The notes: generated by a model from the letters alone, not told the origin. A stretch of DNA of 64,000 nucleotides from Bacillota bacterium (GCA_023388055.1 JAEWGW010000006.1:73065-137064); one strand, 5' to 3'; positions 34,514 to 44,183 are shown, numbered from the stretch's first letter. Program-made: numbers and translations.

Positions 34514-35599
34514 ATGATAACGAAACCCTACATAAACCACATTGATACCGATTATGTGCTGGCCATGCTGCAGGATTTGCTGGCTATCCCCAGCCCAAGC
34601 GGCTTCTGCCACGAGGTTCTGCTCCGGGTGGAGCGGGAGGCGGCCAAGCTGGGCTGGGCGGTGGAGCGTACTCCGAAACAAGCCTGTATCATCACCATCC
34701 CCGGCGAAGAAGGAGCAGGCACTCTTGCCTTAACGGCCCATGTGGATACTCTTGGCGCTATGGTCCGCTCCGTGAAGAGTTCAGGCACCCTGCGGTTTAC
34801 CCCTGTAGGCGGTTATGCCATGAATTCCATCGAGGGAGAATATTGTACGGTTCATACCCGCAGCGGCAGTACCTGCACCGGCACAATCCTCACTACCGCA
34901 CCTTCTGTCCATGTTTATAAGAACGCAAGGGACCAGAAGCGGGAGGAGGAGAATCTGGAGATCCGGCTGGATGCGCTGGTGACAGACAAGGCCGGAGTAA
35001 CGGCGCTGGGCATCCGTAACGGGGACTATATCTCCTTTGATCCCAGAACCCGCATCCTGGAGAGCGGCTATATCAAATCCAGGCACCTGGATGACAAAGC
35101 GGGCGTGTCCTGCCTGTTCGGGCTGGCGGAGCTGATAGCCCGGACGGGAAACAAACCCCATAAGACGCTGAAGCTGATCATTACCTCTTACGAGGAGGTA
35201 GGACACGGCGCTGCGTACATGCCTTCCGACGTGGGAGAGCTGATCGCAGTAGATATGGGAGCCATGGGTGATGACCTGAGCTGTACAGAGCAGGATGTAT
35301 CTATCTGTGCCAAGGATTCCTCCGGCCCTTACGATTACACCATGACCACACGCCTCATCCGGCTGGCGGAACGGGATGGCCTGCGGTTTGCGGTGGATAT
35401 CTATCCCCAGTACGGGTCAGATGCGTCAGCAGCTATGCGCGGCGGCAATAACCTGAAAGCCGCATTAATCGGGCCGGGTGTCCATGCTTCCCACTCTATG
35501 GAACGCACCCACCGGAATGCGCTGATGAATACCATTTCACTTCTGGCCGCATATGTGCTGGAGCCGGAGGATCAGCCGGAAAAGGAGCCGATTGCCTAA
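34514..35599 (+). CDS. M42-family metallopeptidase
   Basis: This 361-residue protein belongs to the M42 aminopeptidase/endoglucanase-M family. Metal-ligand and catalytic motifs are in order: TAHVDTLG, SRHLDDKAG, TSYEEVGHGA, AVDMGAMG and GVHASHSMERTH. M42 enzymes are cytosolic, self-compartmentalised aminopeptidases. The ATG follows a purine-rich GAGAGGCGGG. Its stop is directly adjacent to the ATG of the ABC-F gene (35600), so the two are probably one operon. Confidence 0.9.
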   Translation: MITKPYINHIDTDYVLAMLQDLLAIPSPSGFCHEVLLRVEREAAKLGWAVERTPKQACIITIPGEEGAGTLALTAHVDTLGAMVRSVKSSGTLRFTPVGGYAMNSIEGEYCTVHTRSGSTCTGTILTTAPSVHVYKNARDQKREEENLEIRLDALVTDKAGVTALGIRNGDYISFDPRTRILESGYIKSRHLDDKAGVSCLFGLAELIARTGNKPHKTLKLIITSYEEVGHGAAYMPSDVGELIAVDMGAMGDDLSCTEQDVSICAKDSSGPYDYTMTTRLIRLAERDGLRFAVDIYPQYGSDASAAMRGGNNLKAALIGPGVHASHSMERTHRNALMNTISLLAAYVLEPEDQPEKEPIA

Positions 35600-37540
35600 A
35601 TGAATGTCCTGACAGCAGAAAATCTCACCAAAACCTATGGCGTGAAGGTGCTGTTCAATCAGATCTCCTTCAGCATTGCCGAACGCCAGCGGATCGGGCT
35701 TATCGGCATTAACGGTACGGGCAAATCCTCCCTGCTGCGGATATTGGCCGGCTTGGAGGCGCCAGATTCCGGGAAAGTGATTCAGCCCGGAGGCTTCCGG
35801 ATCGCTTACCTTGACCAGACGCCGGAGTTTACGGAAGCCATCTCTGTGTTGGACTATATCTTCCAGGGGGATCTGCCCGCTATGAGGATCATCCGGGATT
35901 ACGAGGCTGCTTTGGCTGCCTTGGGCGCAGACCCGGAAAACACAGAGAAGCAGAAGCGGCTGTTCACCGCCCAGCAGGCCATGGACGCTTCGTCTGCCTG
36001 GGAGGCGGAAACCCAAGCCAAAACCATCCTGTCCCGCTTGGGCATTCATGATTATACCCAGCATGTTAACGCACTTTCCGGGGGGCAAAAGAAACGGGTC
36101 GCCCTGGCCGCTGCACTGATTCATCCGGCGGATCTTCTGATCCTCGACGAACCCACCAACCATATTGACAACGAAACCGCGGAATGGCTGGAGGGACAGC
36201 TGTCCCGGTACAGAGGAGCACTGCTTCTGGTAACCCATGACCGGTATTTCCTGGACCGGGTTGCCAACCGCATCTTGGAGCTGTATAAAGGCAGCATCTA
36301 CCCGTATGAAGGCAACTACGCTGTTTTTCTGGAAAAGAAAGCGGAGCGCGAAGAGATGCAGGCGTCATCGGAGGATAAACGCCGCAACCTCCTTCGCAGG
36401 GAGCTGGAGTGGCTGCGCCGCGGCGCTCAGGCCCGCTCCACCAAGCAGAAGGCCCGTATTGATCGGGCGGAGGCCCTGCAGAAGCAGGCACCGGATGCCC
36501 CTCAGGAAGCAATGGAAATCCAAGTGACGGCCAGCCGGCTGGGCAAAAAAGTGTTGGAACTCGAGAATGTCAACAAAAACTTTGGGTCCAAGACCCTGGT
36601 AAAAAACCTCAGCGCCCTAATCCAGCCTGGCGACCGCATCGGGATTATCGGGCCTAACGGCAGCGGCAAAACCTCGCTGCTGCGGATGCTGGCAGGGCAG
36701 CTCCAGCCTGACAGCGGGAGCATCGAAATCGGAAGCACCGTCCGTATGGCTTATTATACTCAGGAGAATGAGGAGCTGGACCCCAACAAGCGGGTGCTGG
36801 AATATATCCGCGAAGCCGCCGAAACCATCAAGCTGGACGACGGCATGACCGTCTCCGCCTCCCAGATGCTGGAACGGTTTATGTTCCCCCAGGAGCAGCA
36901 ATGGACCTATATCGGCCGGCTGTCGGGCGGAGAAAAGCGCAGGCTGTATCTTCTCCGCACCTTGCTGGGAGAGCCCAATGTGCTGCTCCTGGATGAACCC
37001 ACCAATGACCTGGACATCCAGACGCTGACCATTCTGGAGGATTATTTGGAGCAGTTTCCCGGCACAGTAATCGCTGTATCCCATGACCGGTATTTCCTGG
37101 ACCGGGTCACCGACAAGCTGCTGGCCTTCGAGGGAGACGGAGAGGTGAGTCCGTTCCTGGGCAGCTATTCCGAATATCTCGAAACCCGCAAGGAAAAGGA
37201 AGCCGCAGGCCGGGAGATGTCAGCTGTTCCCGCGCCCAAAAGCCTGACACAACCGGCTGCCGTGTCCGGCAGCGGAACCCAGCCCCCCCAAAACCGTGTC
37301 CGCAAGCTATCCTATAAGGACCAGAAGGATTGGGAAGGGATTGAGGAACGGATCGCCGGTCTGGAGGAGGATCTGGAGCGCATCCGCAGAGAGCTGGCAG
37401 CGTCAGGCAGCGATTCCGTGAAGGTGCAGGAGCTGTTCCAGGAGCAATCGGATAAAGAAGTGGAGCTGGACAAAGCTATGACCCGCTGGACGGAGCTATC
37501 TGAGCTGGTGGAGGCCATAGAGCGGGAAAAACGGGGATAA
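35600..37540 (+). CDS. ABC-F protein, Uup/YfmR type
   Basis: The 646-residue protein has two ABC ATPase domains without membrane segments. Walker A motifs are GINGTGKSS (near 37) and GPNGSGKTS (near 350); signatures are LSGGQKKRV and LSGGEKRRL; both Walker B/switch segments (LDEPTN, SHDRYFLD) are intact. A charged P-site interaction linker separates the domains and a C-terminal coiled coil (about 565-646) is typical of Uup/YfmR. Such proteins act on the ribosome E site to relieve stalling; some relatives give antibiotic resistance, but nothing here marks a resistance subclass. Confidence 0.9.
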   Translation: MNVLTAENLTKTYGVKVLFNQISFSIAERQRIGLIGINGTGKSSLLRILAGLEAPDSGKVIQPGGFRIAYLDQTPEFTEAISVLDYIFQGDLPAMRIIRDYEAALAALGADPENTEKQKRLFTAQQAMDASSAWEAETQAKTILSRLGIHDYTQHVNALSGGQKKRVALAAALIHPADLLILDEPTNHIDNETAEWLEGQLSRYRGALLLVTHDRYFLDRVANRILELYKGSIYPYEGNYAVFLEKKAEREEMQASSEDKRRNLLRRELEWLRRGAQARSTKQKARIDRAEALQKQAPDAPQEAMEIQVTASRLGKKVLELENVNKNFGSKTLVKNLSALIQPGDRIGIIGPNGSGKTSLLRMLAGQLQPDSGSIEIGSTVRMAYYTQENEELDPNKRVLEYIREAAETIKLDDGMTVSASQMLERFMFPQEQQWTYIGRLSGGEKRRLYLLRTLLGEPNVLLLDEPTNDLDIQTLTILEDYLEQFPGTVIAVSHDRYFLDRVTDKLLAFEGDGEVSPFLGSYSEYLETRKEKEAAGREMSAVPAPKSLTQPAAVSGSGTQPPQNRVRKLSYKDQKDWEGIEERIAGLEEDLERIRRELAASGSDSVKVQELFQEQSDKEVELDKAMTRWTELSELVEAIEREKRG

Positions 37541-37573
37541 TTCGGAACATTCCTTTTTTTTAGGCCCATTTTG

Positions 37574-37582
37574 TGCTACAAT
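37574..37582 (+). promoter_or_regulatory. Extended -10 promoter candidate for the second ABC-F gene
   Basis: TGCTACAAT (TGn plus TACAAT) lies 55 bases before ATG 37637, after the end of the first ABC-F gene. The -35 region is T-rich without a clear hexamer. Confidence 0.4.
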
Positions 37583-37636
37583 AAACTTTTGAATATATGA
37601 CTATTCCTTCATGGATGAAAAGGCGGTTACGGACGG

Positions 37637-39256
37637 ATGATTACAGTAAGCAATGTATCGCTTAGATATGGCAGCCGCGCGCTGTTTGATGAGGTTAATA
37701 TCAAGTTTACACCCGGGAATTGTTACGGTCTGATCGGCGCCAATGGTGCAGGCAAGTCCACCTTCCTGAAAATTCTCTCCGGCGAGATCGAACCCAGCAC
37801 CGGTGAGGTATCCATCGGCCCCGGCGAACGGATGGCCGTCCTGAAGCAGAACCATTATGAATATGATGATGTTCAGGTTCTGAAGACGGTTATTATGGGC
37901 CATACCAAGCTTTATGAGATCATGGTGGAGAAGGACGCTATCTACATGAAGGAGAACTTCTCCGACGAGGACGGTATGCGTGCCGCTGAGCTGGAGGGTG
38001 ACTTCGCCGAGCTGAACGGCTGGGAAGCCGAATCCGACGCAGCTGAACTGCTGATGGGCTTAGGCATCAGCAAGGATAAGCATGACCTGCAGATGCGTGA
38101 GCTGGACGGCAATGAGAAGGTCCGTGTGCTGTTAGCACAGGCTTTGTTCGGCACCCCGCATATCCTTCTGTTGGACGAACCGACGAACCACTTGAATCTG
38201 GAATCCATCACCTGGCTGGAAAACTTCCTGGCCAAATTTGACGGCACCGTTATCGTGGTATCCCATGACCGTCACTTCCTGAACCAGGTTTGTACCCATA
38301 TCGCCGATATTGACTTTGGCAAGATCCAGATGTACGTGGGCAACTACGACTTCTGGTACGAGTCCAGCCAGCTGGCTCAGAAGCTCATGTCCGACAAGAA
38401 CAAGAAGGTAGAGGAGAAGCGCAAGGAGCTGGAGGAGTTTATCCGCCGCTTCAGCGCCAATGCCTCCAAGTCCAAACAAGCCACCTCCCGGAAGAAGCAG
38501 CTGGAAAAGCTGACCCTGGACGACATCCGTCCATCGAACCGGAAATATCCGTATTGCCACTTCAAGGCGGAGCGTGAAGCAGGCAAGCAGCTTTTGGCGG
38601 TAGAGGGACTCACCAAAACCATCGGTGATGAGAAGGTGCTGGACAATATCAGCTTTACCGTGAACAAGGGAGACAAGATTGCGTTTGTCGGTCCTCACGG
38701 TCTTTCCAAAACCACATTGTTTCAGATCATTATGGGCGAGCTTGAGGCAGATGCCGGCACCTTCAGTTGGGGCGTTACGACCTCCCAGGCTTATTTCCCC
38801 AAGGACAATTCCGAATACTTCGACGGCTGTGACTTGACGCTGGTGGATTGGCTGCGCCAATATTCCAAGGAACAGGACGAAGGATTTATCCGCGGCTTCC
38901 TGGGACGGATGCTGTTCTCCGGTGAAGAAGCGGTGAAGAAGGCCAACGTGCTTTCCGGGGGCGAAAAGGTGCGCTGTATGCTGTCCCGGATGATGCTGCA
39001 GGCGGCCAATGTTCTAATTCTTGATGAACCCACCAACCACTTGGATCTGGAATCCATTACGGCATTGAACAACGGTCTGGTGGACTTCGACGGCACCATG
39101 CTGTTCGTTTCCCATGACCACCAGTTCATTCAAACCATCGCCAACCGGATCATCGAGATTACTCCTAACGGCATGATCGACAAGATGATGACCAGCTTCG
39201 ATGAATATCTGGAGAATGATGATGTGAAAAGCCAACGGGAGAAGCTGTATTCCTGA
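37637..39256 (+). CDS. ykpA: ABC-F protein, YkpA/YbiT type
   Basis: The 539-residue protein has two ATPase domains. The first has a normal Walker A (GANGAGKST) but a signature reading LDGNEKVRV instead of LSGGE; the second Walker A is GPHGLSKTT. The second signature LSGGEKVRC is normal. These deviations also occur in Bacillus YkpA and are not signs of decay. Segments KSKQATSRKKQLEKLTLDDI and WGVTTSQAYFPKDNSEYF match the YkpA/YbiT group. It is translationally coupled to the next gene (TGATG). Confidence 0.9.
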   Translation: MITVSNVSLRYGSRALFDEVNIKFTPGNCYGLIGANGAGKSTFLKILSGEIEPSTGEVSIGPGERMAVLKQNHYEYDDVQVLKTVIMGHTKLYEIMVEKDAIYMKENFSDEDGMRAAELEGDFAELNGWEAESDAAELLMGLGISKDKHDLQMRELDGNEKVRVLLAQALFGTPHILLLDEPTNHLNLESITWLENFLAKFDGTVIVVSHDRHFLNQVCTHIADIDFGKIQMYVGNYDFWYESSQLAQKLMSDKNKKVEEKRKELEEFIRRFSANASKSKQATSRKKQLEKLTLDDIRPSNRKYPYCHFKAEREAGKQLLAVEGLTKTIGDEKVLDNISFTVNKGDKIAFVGPHGLSKTTLFQIIMGELEADAGTFSWGVTTSQAYFPKDNSEYFDGCDLTLVDWLRQYSKEQDEGFIRGFLGRMLFSGEEAVKKANVLSGGEKVRCMLSRMMLQAANVLILDEPTNHLDLESITALNNGLVDFDGTMLFVSHDHQFIQTIANRIIEITPNGMIDKMMTSFDEYLENDDVKSQREKLYS

Positions 39257-39789
39257 TGTTTGATCCCACAATATTCGATAATGTGAAGGTTATGCTGGAG
39301 GGGGAGGTTTACGACCAGGATCTGGCCGGGATTATCCAGGTAGCAGCCCGGGAAGACCTGGTGGACCTTGCATCCCTCTCCCGTACCTTCCGGATTGCCT
39401 TCCGTACCAAGCCGTCCGCAGGCCGCTATACGGGGTGGGTGGAGCTTTCATCGTCTCTGCGCAACATAGCGGCGGAGATCTTGGAGCAGCCTGAAGCTGA
39501 AGCGGGTTGTTCGCTTACGGTATCATTCGCCGCCACTATCGCTGAAGCCAGAGGAGCGGAGAAGACAAACCCGCAAGTGATCTGCGCACAAGCGGATAAG
39601 GCGGTTAAAGCGGTGTGGGGCGGGCAATACCAGCTGGAGCAGCAAGTGACCCATACCTATGGCTTCGGGAAAGAAACGGTCAGCCATACAGTCCTGCTTC
39701 TGTTCGGGCGGACATTCTCCGAAGCGGTGATTGACGACCTACCGGAGCTGGTTTCCCATACGATTAAGACTTTAGAGCACTTGTCCTGA
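39256..39789 (+). CDS. Uncharacterised protein downstream of ykpA
   Basis: I do not recognise this 177-residue soluble protein. It has no signal peptide or transmembrane segment. The sequence looks alpha/beta, with strands TFRIAFRTKP, SLTVSFAATI and HTVLLLFGRT. Its ATG overlaps the ykpA stop by one base, so the genes are co-translated. It ends 29 bp before the phosphatase gene. Confidence 0.7.
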   Translation: MFDPTIFDNVKVMLEGEVYDQDLAGIIQVAAREDLVDLASLSRTFRIAFRTKPSAGRYTGWVELSSSLRNIAAEILEQPEAEAGCSLTVSFAATIAEARGAEKTNPQVICAQADKAVKAVWGGQYQLEQQVTHTYGFGKETVSHTVLLLFGRTFSEAVIDDLPELVSHTIKTLEHLS

Positions 39790-39818
39790 TTCTTACTGCC
39801 GACCAAGGAGGAATAATC

Positions 39819-40289
39819 TTGATACAGGTATTGTTCGTCTGTTTGGGCAACATCTGCCGTTCCCCCATGGCCGAGGCCGTATTCCGCCACAAGGTGGAGA
39901 AGGCGGGTCTGGCGGACAAAATCCGGGTGGACTCCGCCGGAACCGGCAATTGGCATACCGGCAAACCGCCTCATGAGGGAACACGCGGAATTCTGAAGGA
40001 GTTCGGCATTTCCGACAAGGGGATTGCCGCCCGCCAGGTGAACGGGCAGGACTTCGGCCTGCACCAGTATATCGTGCCTATGGATACCGCCAACGTGGCG
40101 GACTTGAAGCAGTTTGCCCCGCAGGACCATACTGCCCGGGTGCTGCCTTTGATGGATTACGTGAAGGGACGGGAGCATACGGATGTGCCCGACCCGTATT
40201 ACACCGGTAATTTTCAGGAGGTTTACGACATGGTGGATGCAGGCTGCGAAGCGCTGCTGACCCATATCCGGCAAGCCGAAAACCTGTAG
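39819..40289 (+). CDS. Low-molecular-weight protein tyrosine phosphatase
   Basis: This 156-residue protein has the P-loop VCLGNICRSP with nucleophile Cys8 and Arg14, the SAGTGNWHTG segment and the general-acid Asp in VPDPYYTG. Bacillus homologues (YfkJ, YwlE) dephosphorylate Tyr- or Arg-phosphorylated proteins; YwlE-type enzymes have Thr at the position after the Asn, whereas Ile12 here favours the tyrosine phosphatase side. TTG 39819 is supported by AAGGAGGA (39805-39812). Confidence 0.9.
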   Translation: MIQVLFVCLGNICRSPMAEAVFRHKVEKAGLADKIRVDSAGTGNWHTGKPPHEGTRGILKEFGISDKGIAARQVNGQDFGLHQYIVPMDTANVADLKQFAPQDHTARVLPLMDYVKGREHTDVPDPYYTGNFQEVYDMVDAGCEALLTHIRQAENL

Positions 40290-40345
40290 CTCATCTCAAC
40301 ACAAAAACACACACCATGGACTTCAATTGGAGGTAGCCAGCCTTT

Positions 40346-41896
40346 ATGCTCCGCAAAGCGTCCGCTTTCCTGATCATCTCCTTGTTCGGTTTGTTTTCCA
40401 CCGCCTCGGTACGGGGGGTGACTTATGAGATTGTGATCTATGGAGGCGGTCCGCAAGCGGTATCCGCCGCGTTGACGGCTGTGTCGTCCAGCCCCCAGGC
40501 GGATGTGCTGATGATTGTGCCGGAACGCCAATTGGGCTCCACGATGACAGCCGGCCGGCAGAATCTGTTTGACCTGAACTATCATAAACCTTCCAGCCTT
40601 CCACCGGGACTGCCTGCTGATTATACAGGCTCCCAGGGAGGCTCTTTGTACAGGTTTGTGAAAGCACTCGGGGCCGTGTTTGCGCCGTCGGAGATGGAGA
40701 GCTATTTTCTGCGCGAAATCAGAGCCTCCGGGCGCATCCGGATCCTGTATGAGACGGATATCACCCATGCGGACCTTCAGGAGAACTCCTCCTCTCTGAA
40801 GGAACTCCACTTCCGCCAAATCCGCAAGGATCCCCAGAATGGCCGGTACCGGTTCAGCGGCACAGCTGCGTCGGTGCAGGCGAAGGTGTTCATTGATGCC
40901 TCGGAAACCGGTCGGCTGCTGCGGCTCACCGGAGCGGAATACACCACCGGCCGGGAGGATACAGGCAAGGATCAGCTTCAAATGGTAGCGACCCTCATGT
41001 ACAAGGTCAAGGGAGTGGATGCGTACGCCGCTATTGCACCTAACAAAACGGCTAATGGGGTGGCCTATTCCACCAGAGGTTCCTTCCAGTTTTGGGGAGG
41101 ACGCGAGGTATACACCATTCCGGAAATTCTGGCGTATGACAAAAACAGTCCCTACTTCCGGCTGAAGGCCTACAATGCCGGGGAGGATGGTTATTCCCAT
41201 GTGGGGGCGGATACCTCCAAAACCCCCTTTTGGATGAATCACATGATCATTTATAAGGTGGACGGGCGGAAGATGTGGAGGGACCGGGAGCTGGACAACG
41301 GTCTGTATCCCGATTCCCCGGAGCTGGATCCGGAGGAAGCCCGGGAGCTGGCGGTGCTGGAGCTTAAAAAACCCGAGTATTGGGAGATGATCCGCAAGCT
41401 GCCGGGGTTTGCCAATGTGGAGCCGGTGCTGGAGAACGGGGAGCCTGCAGCCGGGGAGATCCTGTACTTGCGGGAAACCATCCATGCCCTCAATAAACCG
41501 GAAGCCGGCAAGGCCCATGCATTAACGGAAGCGGATGTGATGAAGGGCGGGCAGGACTTCTATGACAGGCGGATCGGGGTCGGGTTCTATAACTTCGATT
41601 CCAATACCTATCAGAAGCAGGAGGCGCTGACCAATCCGCTGCATGAGCCATGGTACGTTCCTTATGAGGTGCTGCAGACTCCGTATGTGGACAACCTCCT
41701 CCTGCCGGGTTATGCGGCGAATATTGATTCCTATTCCTGGTCAGCCATGAGGGTGTATCCCAACCTGATCATGCTGGGGGATGCGGCGGGAACCTCCGCG
41801 GCGCTGGCGGCAGATGGCAGGATCGATCTTGCCAAGCCGGATATGGATTTGCTTCAGAAGGAGCTGCTGCGTCACCAGGCGATCCTGGAAAAGTGA
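40346..41896 (+). CDS. Exported FAD-dependent oxidoreductase
   Basis: The 516-residue protein starts with a Sec-type signal peptide (about residues 1-24, no twin arginine) followed at once by a Rossmann dinucleotide-binding strand EIVIYGGGPQAVSAAL. Other family segments are GSTMTAGRQNLFDL, KVFIDASETGRLLRLTGAEY and the C-terminal LLLPGYAANIDSYSWSAMRVYPN plus LGDAAGTSAALAA. This fits the FAD_oxidored (PF12831-type) family. Export of a flavoprotein by Sec is odd, since FAD usually binds before export through Tat. The substrate is unknown. GGAGG is 12 bases before ATG 40346. Confidence 0.8.
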   Translation: MLRKASAFLIISLFGLFSTASVRGVTYEIVIYGGGPQAVSAALTAVSSSPQADVLMIVPERQLGSTMTAGRQNLFDLNYHKPSSLPPGLPADYTGSQGGSLYRFVKALGAVFAPSEMESYFLREIRASGRIRILYETDITHADLQENSSSLKELHFRQIRKDPQNGRYRFSGTAASVQAKVFIDASETGRLLRLTGAEYTTGREDTGKDQLQMVATLMYKVKGVDAYAAIAPNKTANGVAYSTRGSFQFWGGREVYTIPEILAYDKNSPYFRLKAYNAGEDGYSHVGADTSKTPFWMNHMIIYKVDGRKMWRDRELDNGLYPDSPELDPEEARELAVLELKKPEYWEMIRKLPGFANVEPVLENGEPAAGEILYLRETIHALNKPEAGKAHALTEADVMKGGQDFYDRRIGVGFYNFDSNTYQKQEALTNPLHEPWYVPYEVLQTPYVDNLLLPGYAANIDSYSWSAMRVYPNLIMLGDAAGTSAALAADGRIDLAKPDMDLLQKELLRHQAILEK

Positions 41897-41900
41897 CCCG

Positions 41901-41928
41901 TTGCAAACGTATAAAAATATGTTATACT
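41901..41928 (+). promoter_or_regulatory. Promoter of the 56-residue protein gene
   Basis: TTGCAA (41901-41906) and TATACT (41923-41928) are 16 bp apart, directly after the oxidoreductase gene. The start point near 41935 gives a leader of about 60 bases. Confidence 0.65.
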
Positions 41929-41993
41929 GGTTATAGAAAACATATATGTGACATGCAATGATATCGTTTTCCACCAACAAGGAGGGTATCGCT

Positions 41994-42164
41994 ATGATGA
42001 ACCTGTTTGTGAAGGAAAAGGAAGCAGCACCGGAAGAGATCCGGAACCTGGAAAAACGCCCCGGAGCCCGTGATGAGATCCAGCGTATTCTTAAGGAAGA
42101 CAATTCGGATGTGTGGTTGGACACGCCGACCAGCCTGTTCAATCTGTTCCCGCCGAAATATTAA
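41994..42164 (+). CDS. 56-residue protein of unknown function
   Basis: The protein is rich in charged residues in its first half (KEKEAAPEEIRNLEKRPG) and ends in an aromatic/Pro-rich tail (FNLFPPKY). No signal peptide or membrane segment is seen. A consensus AAGGAGG (41979-41985) lies eight bases before ATG 41994. It has its own promoter and a perfect 11-bp terminator, so it is probably a genuine monocistronic small gene. I cannot assign a function. Confidence 0.7.
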   Translation: MMNLFVKEKEAAPEEIRNLEKRPGARDEIQRILKEDNSDVWLDTPTSLFNLFPPKY

Positions 42165-42193
42165 GCGTACCTCAATACCATACGAGATAGGAC

Positions 42194-42225
42194 GACCCTT
42201 TTACTCCGGTAAAAGGGTCTTTTTT
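42194..42225 (+). terminator. Terminator of the 56-residue protein gene
   Basis: GACCCTTTTAC (42194-42204) and GTAAAAGGGTC (42209-42219) form a perfect 11-bp stem with loop TCCG, followed by a T-run. Confidence 0.95.
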
Positions 42226-42326
42226 ATGTTCATCCAACACCGTAAAAAAGTATCCCTTAAAAGTGGAATCGCCGCCGTTTTAGCAGGCCTGTTTAGGCTT
42301 ATACTCATACTGGAAGCCTTGCGTTT

Positions 42327-42363
42327 TGAAAACGTTGTATTTGCCGCGTATCCACATCATAAT
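42327..42363 (+). promoter_or_regulatory. Promoter of the sensor kinase gene with cre-like site
   Basis: TTGTAT (42335-42340) and CATAAT (42358-42363) have a 17-bp spacer. TGAAAACGTTGTAT (42327-42340) matches 12 of 14 positions of the CcpA cre consensus and overlaps the -35. It is part of the perfect palindrome CGTTTTGAAAACG (42322-42334). Confidence 0.5.
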
Positions 42364-42419
42364 CAGGTTATACGCCTTATTCCGACAAAAAACAACAATC
42401 ACAAGCGGAGGATTCCCCT

Positions 42420-44183
42420 ATGAAATGGATAAGCCGAGCTCCCTTCCGCAATAAACTCATCGCTGCTTTTATGACCGTGACCCTGCTGTCCATTCTGATG
42501 ACCGGCTATTTCTCCTATTCCATTACCTCGGGGATTCTGGAGGAAAATGCGCTGAAGCTGACCCAGGACACGGTAGCCAAAACCGCCCAAACGGTGGATG
42601 AGAAGCTGAGTAAGCTAACGGTGATTATGATGACCTTCATGATTAGCCAGCAGTTTCAAGACATGCTCAAGGATGTGTCCTTGGAGAACTATGGCGAGTA
42701 TTATACCCATTGGACGAACCTGGACAATGTTTTTTCACAGGCACGGATTGCCGAGCCGCTGATTCAAGGTATCTTCGTTTCCACCCCCATGGGGGAGTTC
42801 TATCCTTCGTTCATGAATCGCAACAGGCAGGCTGACTTTGAGGACACAGATCTGTACAAGCGGGTGGTCAGCGAAAAAAAGACGCTTTGGATCGAGGGTC
42901 ACGAGGACGCGCTTTTCTATGGCAAGCAGAGGGTGGTCTCCCTGGTGCTGGAGCCTATCGCTAAATTACCGCTGAAGGATGTTTATGTGGTGGTCAACAT
43001 TCGGGAGGATGGGCTGCGGAAGCTGATCGGAACCGAGATGGATAGCGGGAGCGGCTCATTGCGTTTTCTGATGAATGCCGATGCCAAATTGGTCTATGAC
43101 GAAACAGAGCCCCTTGTGACCGATGCTGCAGGGAGTGCCCTCGTAGCTGATATTTCCCGAAACGGGGTGACCGGCTATACCTCCTTTGACAGGAACGGAA
43201 GCACCTATCTGCTGAATTATGCCCGGATGCATGTCAACGACTGGACCATTCTGGCCATTCAATCTAAGAATTATGTGCTCAAGGATATGACGTATGTGAA
43301 GTGGATGATTCTGCTGGTCACCTTATTCAGCTTCATCATCACGCTCTTCGTCTCCGGCGCTTTTACCCGGTATCTCTTGAAGCCGCTGGAAAAGCTCCAG
43401 AAAGTGATGAAACGGGTGGAAAGCAATGATCTCACCGCCCGGTTTGAAAGCCTCCAGGAGGATGATCTCGCCCAGGTGGGCTTCCGCTTCAACCGGATGC
43501 TGGATCAGATTGTGCTGCTTATCGATGAGGTGAAGGAGGCAGAATCCAGCAAACGCAGCACGGAGATTAAAGCCCTGTCCGCCCAAATGGACCCCCATTT
43601 TCTATATAACACCTTGAACGTCATCTACTGGAAGCTGAAGCTCAAGCAGGTGGATCAGTCCCAGACCATGGTGGTGTCCCTGTCGCGGCTGTTCCAGCTG
43701 GGCTTGAACAAGGGCAAGGAGATTACAACTCTGGAAAAAGAGCTGGAGCATGTGAAGCTGTATCTGGAGCTGCAGGCTTCCTGCTATGAGAATCTTTTTG
43801 AATACAGCATTGAGGTCAAGGACCCGTCTCTGCTGGCCTTGACGGTGCCGCGGATCATTCTCCAGCCCTTGGTGGAGAACAGTATCCTCCACGGTTTTTA
43901 CAGTATGGAAAACGGGGGCCGCATCACGATTGAGCTGGACTCCGACCCTGCTGCGGAAGCCTGGAGCATCCGGGTGGCGGATAACGGCTGCGGTATGGAG
44001 CGGGAGACGGTTAAGGCCATGCTCCTGGGCCAGCAGGGCAAGGGTTATGCTATCGGCAATTTGATCAGCCGGCTGCAGCTTTATTACAGGGGCCAGGCTC
44101 AGTTTACCGTAGAGAGTGATCCCGACTGGGGCACGGTCATACACATGTCGATACCGATGAAGGGGGAAGTGCCGGATGTTTAA
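42420..44183 (+). CDS. YesM-type sensor histidine kinase
   Basis: The 587-residue protein has two transmembrane helices (about 14-36 and 287-309) enclosing an extracellular dCache-like sensor of about 250 residues, a HAMP domain, and a His_kinase/HATPase core. The phosphoacceptor is His393 in MDPHFLYNTLN. N-box PRIILQPLVENSILHG and G-box VADNGCGME are intact. Such kinases in Paenibacillus usually sense extracellular sugars and control the adjacent ABC importer. Its end overlaps the response regulator by eight bases. Confidence 0.9.
   Translation: MKWISRAPFRNKLIAAFMTVTLLSILMTGYFSYSITSGILEENALKLTQDTVAKTAQTVDEKLSKLTVIMMTFMISQQFQDMLKDVSLENYGEYYTHWTNLDNVFSQARIAEPLIQGIFVSTPMGEFYPSFMNRNRQADFEDTDLYKRVVSEKKTLWIEGHEDALFYGKQRVVSLVLEPIAKLPLKDVYVVVNIREDGLRKLIGTEMDSGSGSLRFLMNADAKLVYDETEPLVTDAAGSALVADISRNGVTGYTSFDRNGSTYLLNYARMHVNDWTILAIQSKNYVLKDMTYVKWMILLVTLFSFIITLFVSGAFTRYLLKPLEKLQKVMKRVESNDLTARFESLQEDDLAQVGFRFNRMLDQIVLLIDEVKEAESSKRSTEIKALSAQMDPHFLYNTLNVIYWKLKLKQVDQSQTMVVSLSRLFQLGLNKGKEITTLEKELEHVKLYLELQASCYENLFEYSIEVKDPSLLALTVPRIILQPLVENSILHGFYSMENGGRITIELDSDPAAEAWSIRVADNGCGMERETVKAMLLGQQGKGYAIGNLISRLQLYYRGQAQFTVESDPDWGTVIHMSIPMKGEVPDV

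Noticed and set aside
37637..39256. Inactivated ABC-F because of LDGNE signature and SKTT Walker A
   Set aside because: The same deviations are normal in the YkpA group; both Walker B and switch regions are intact.
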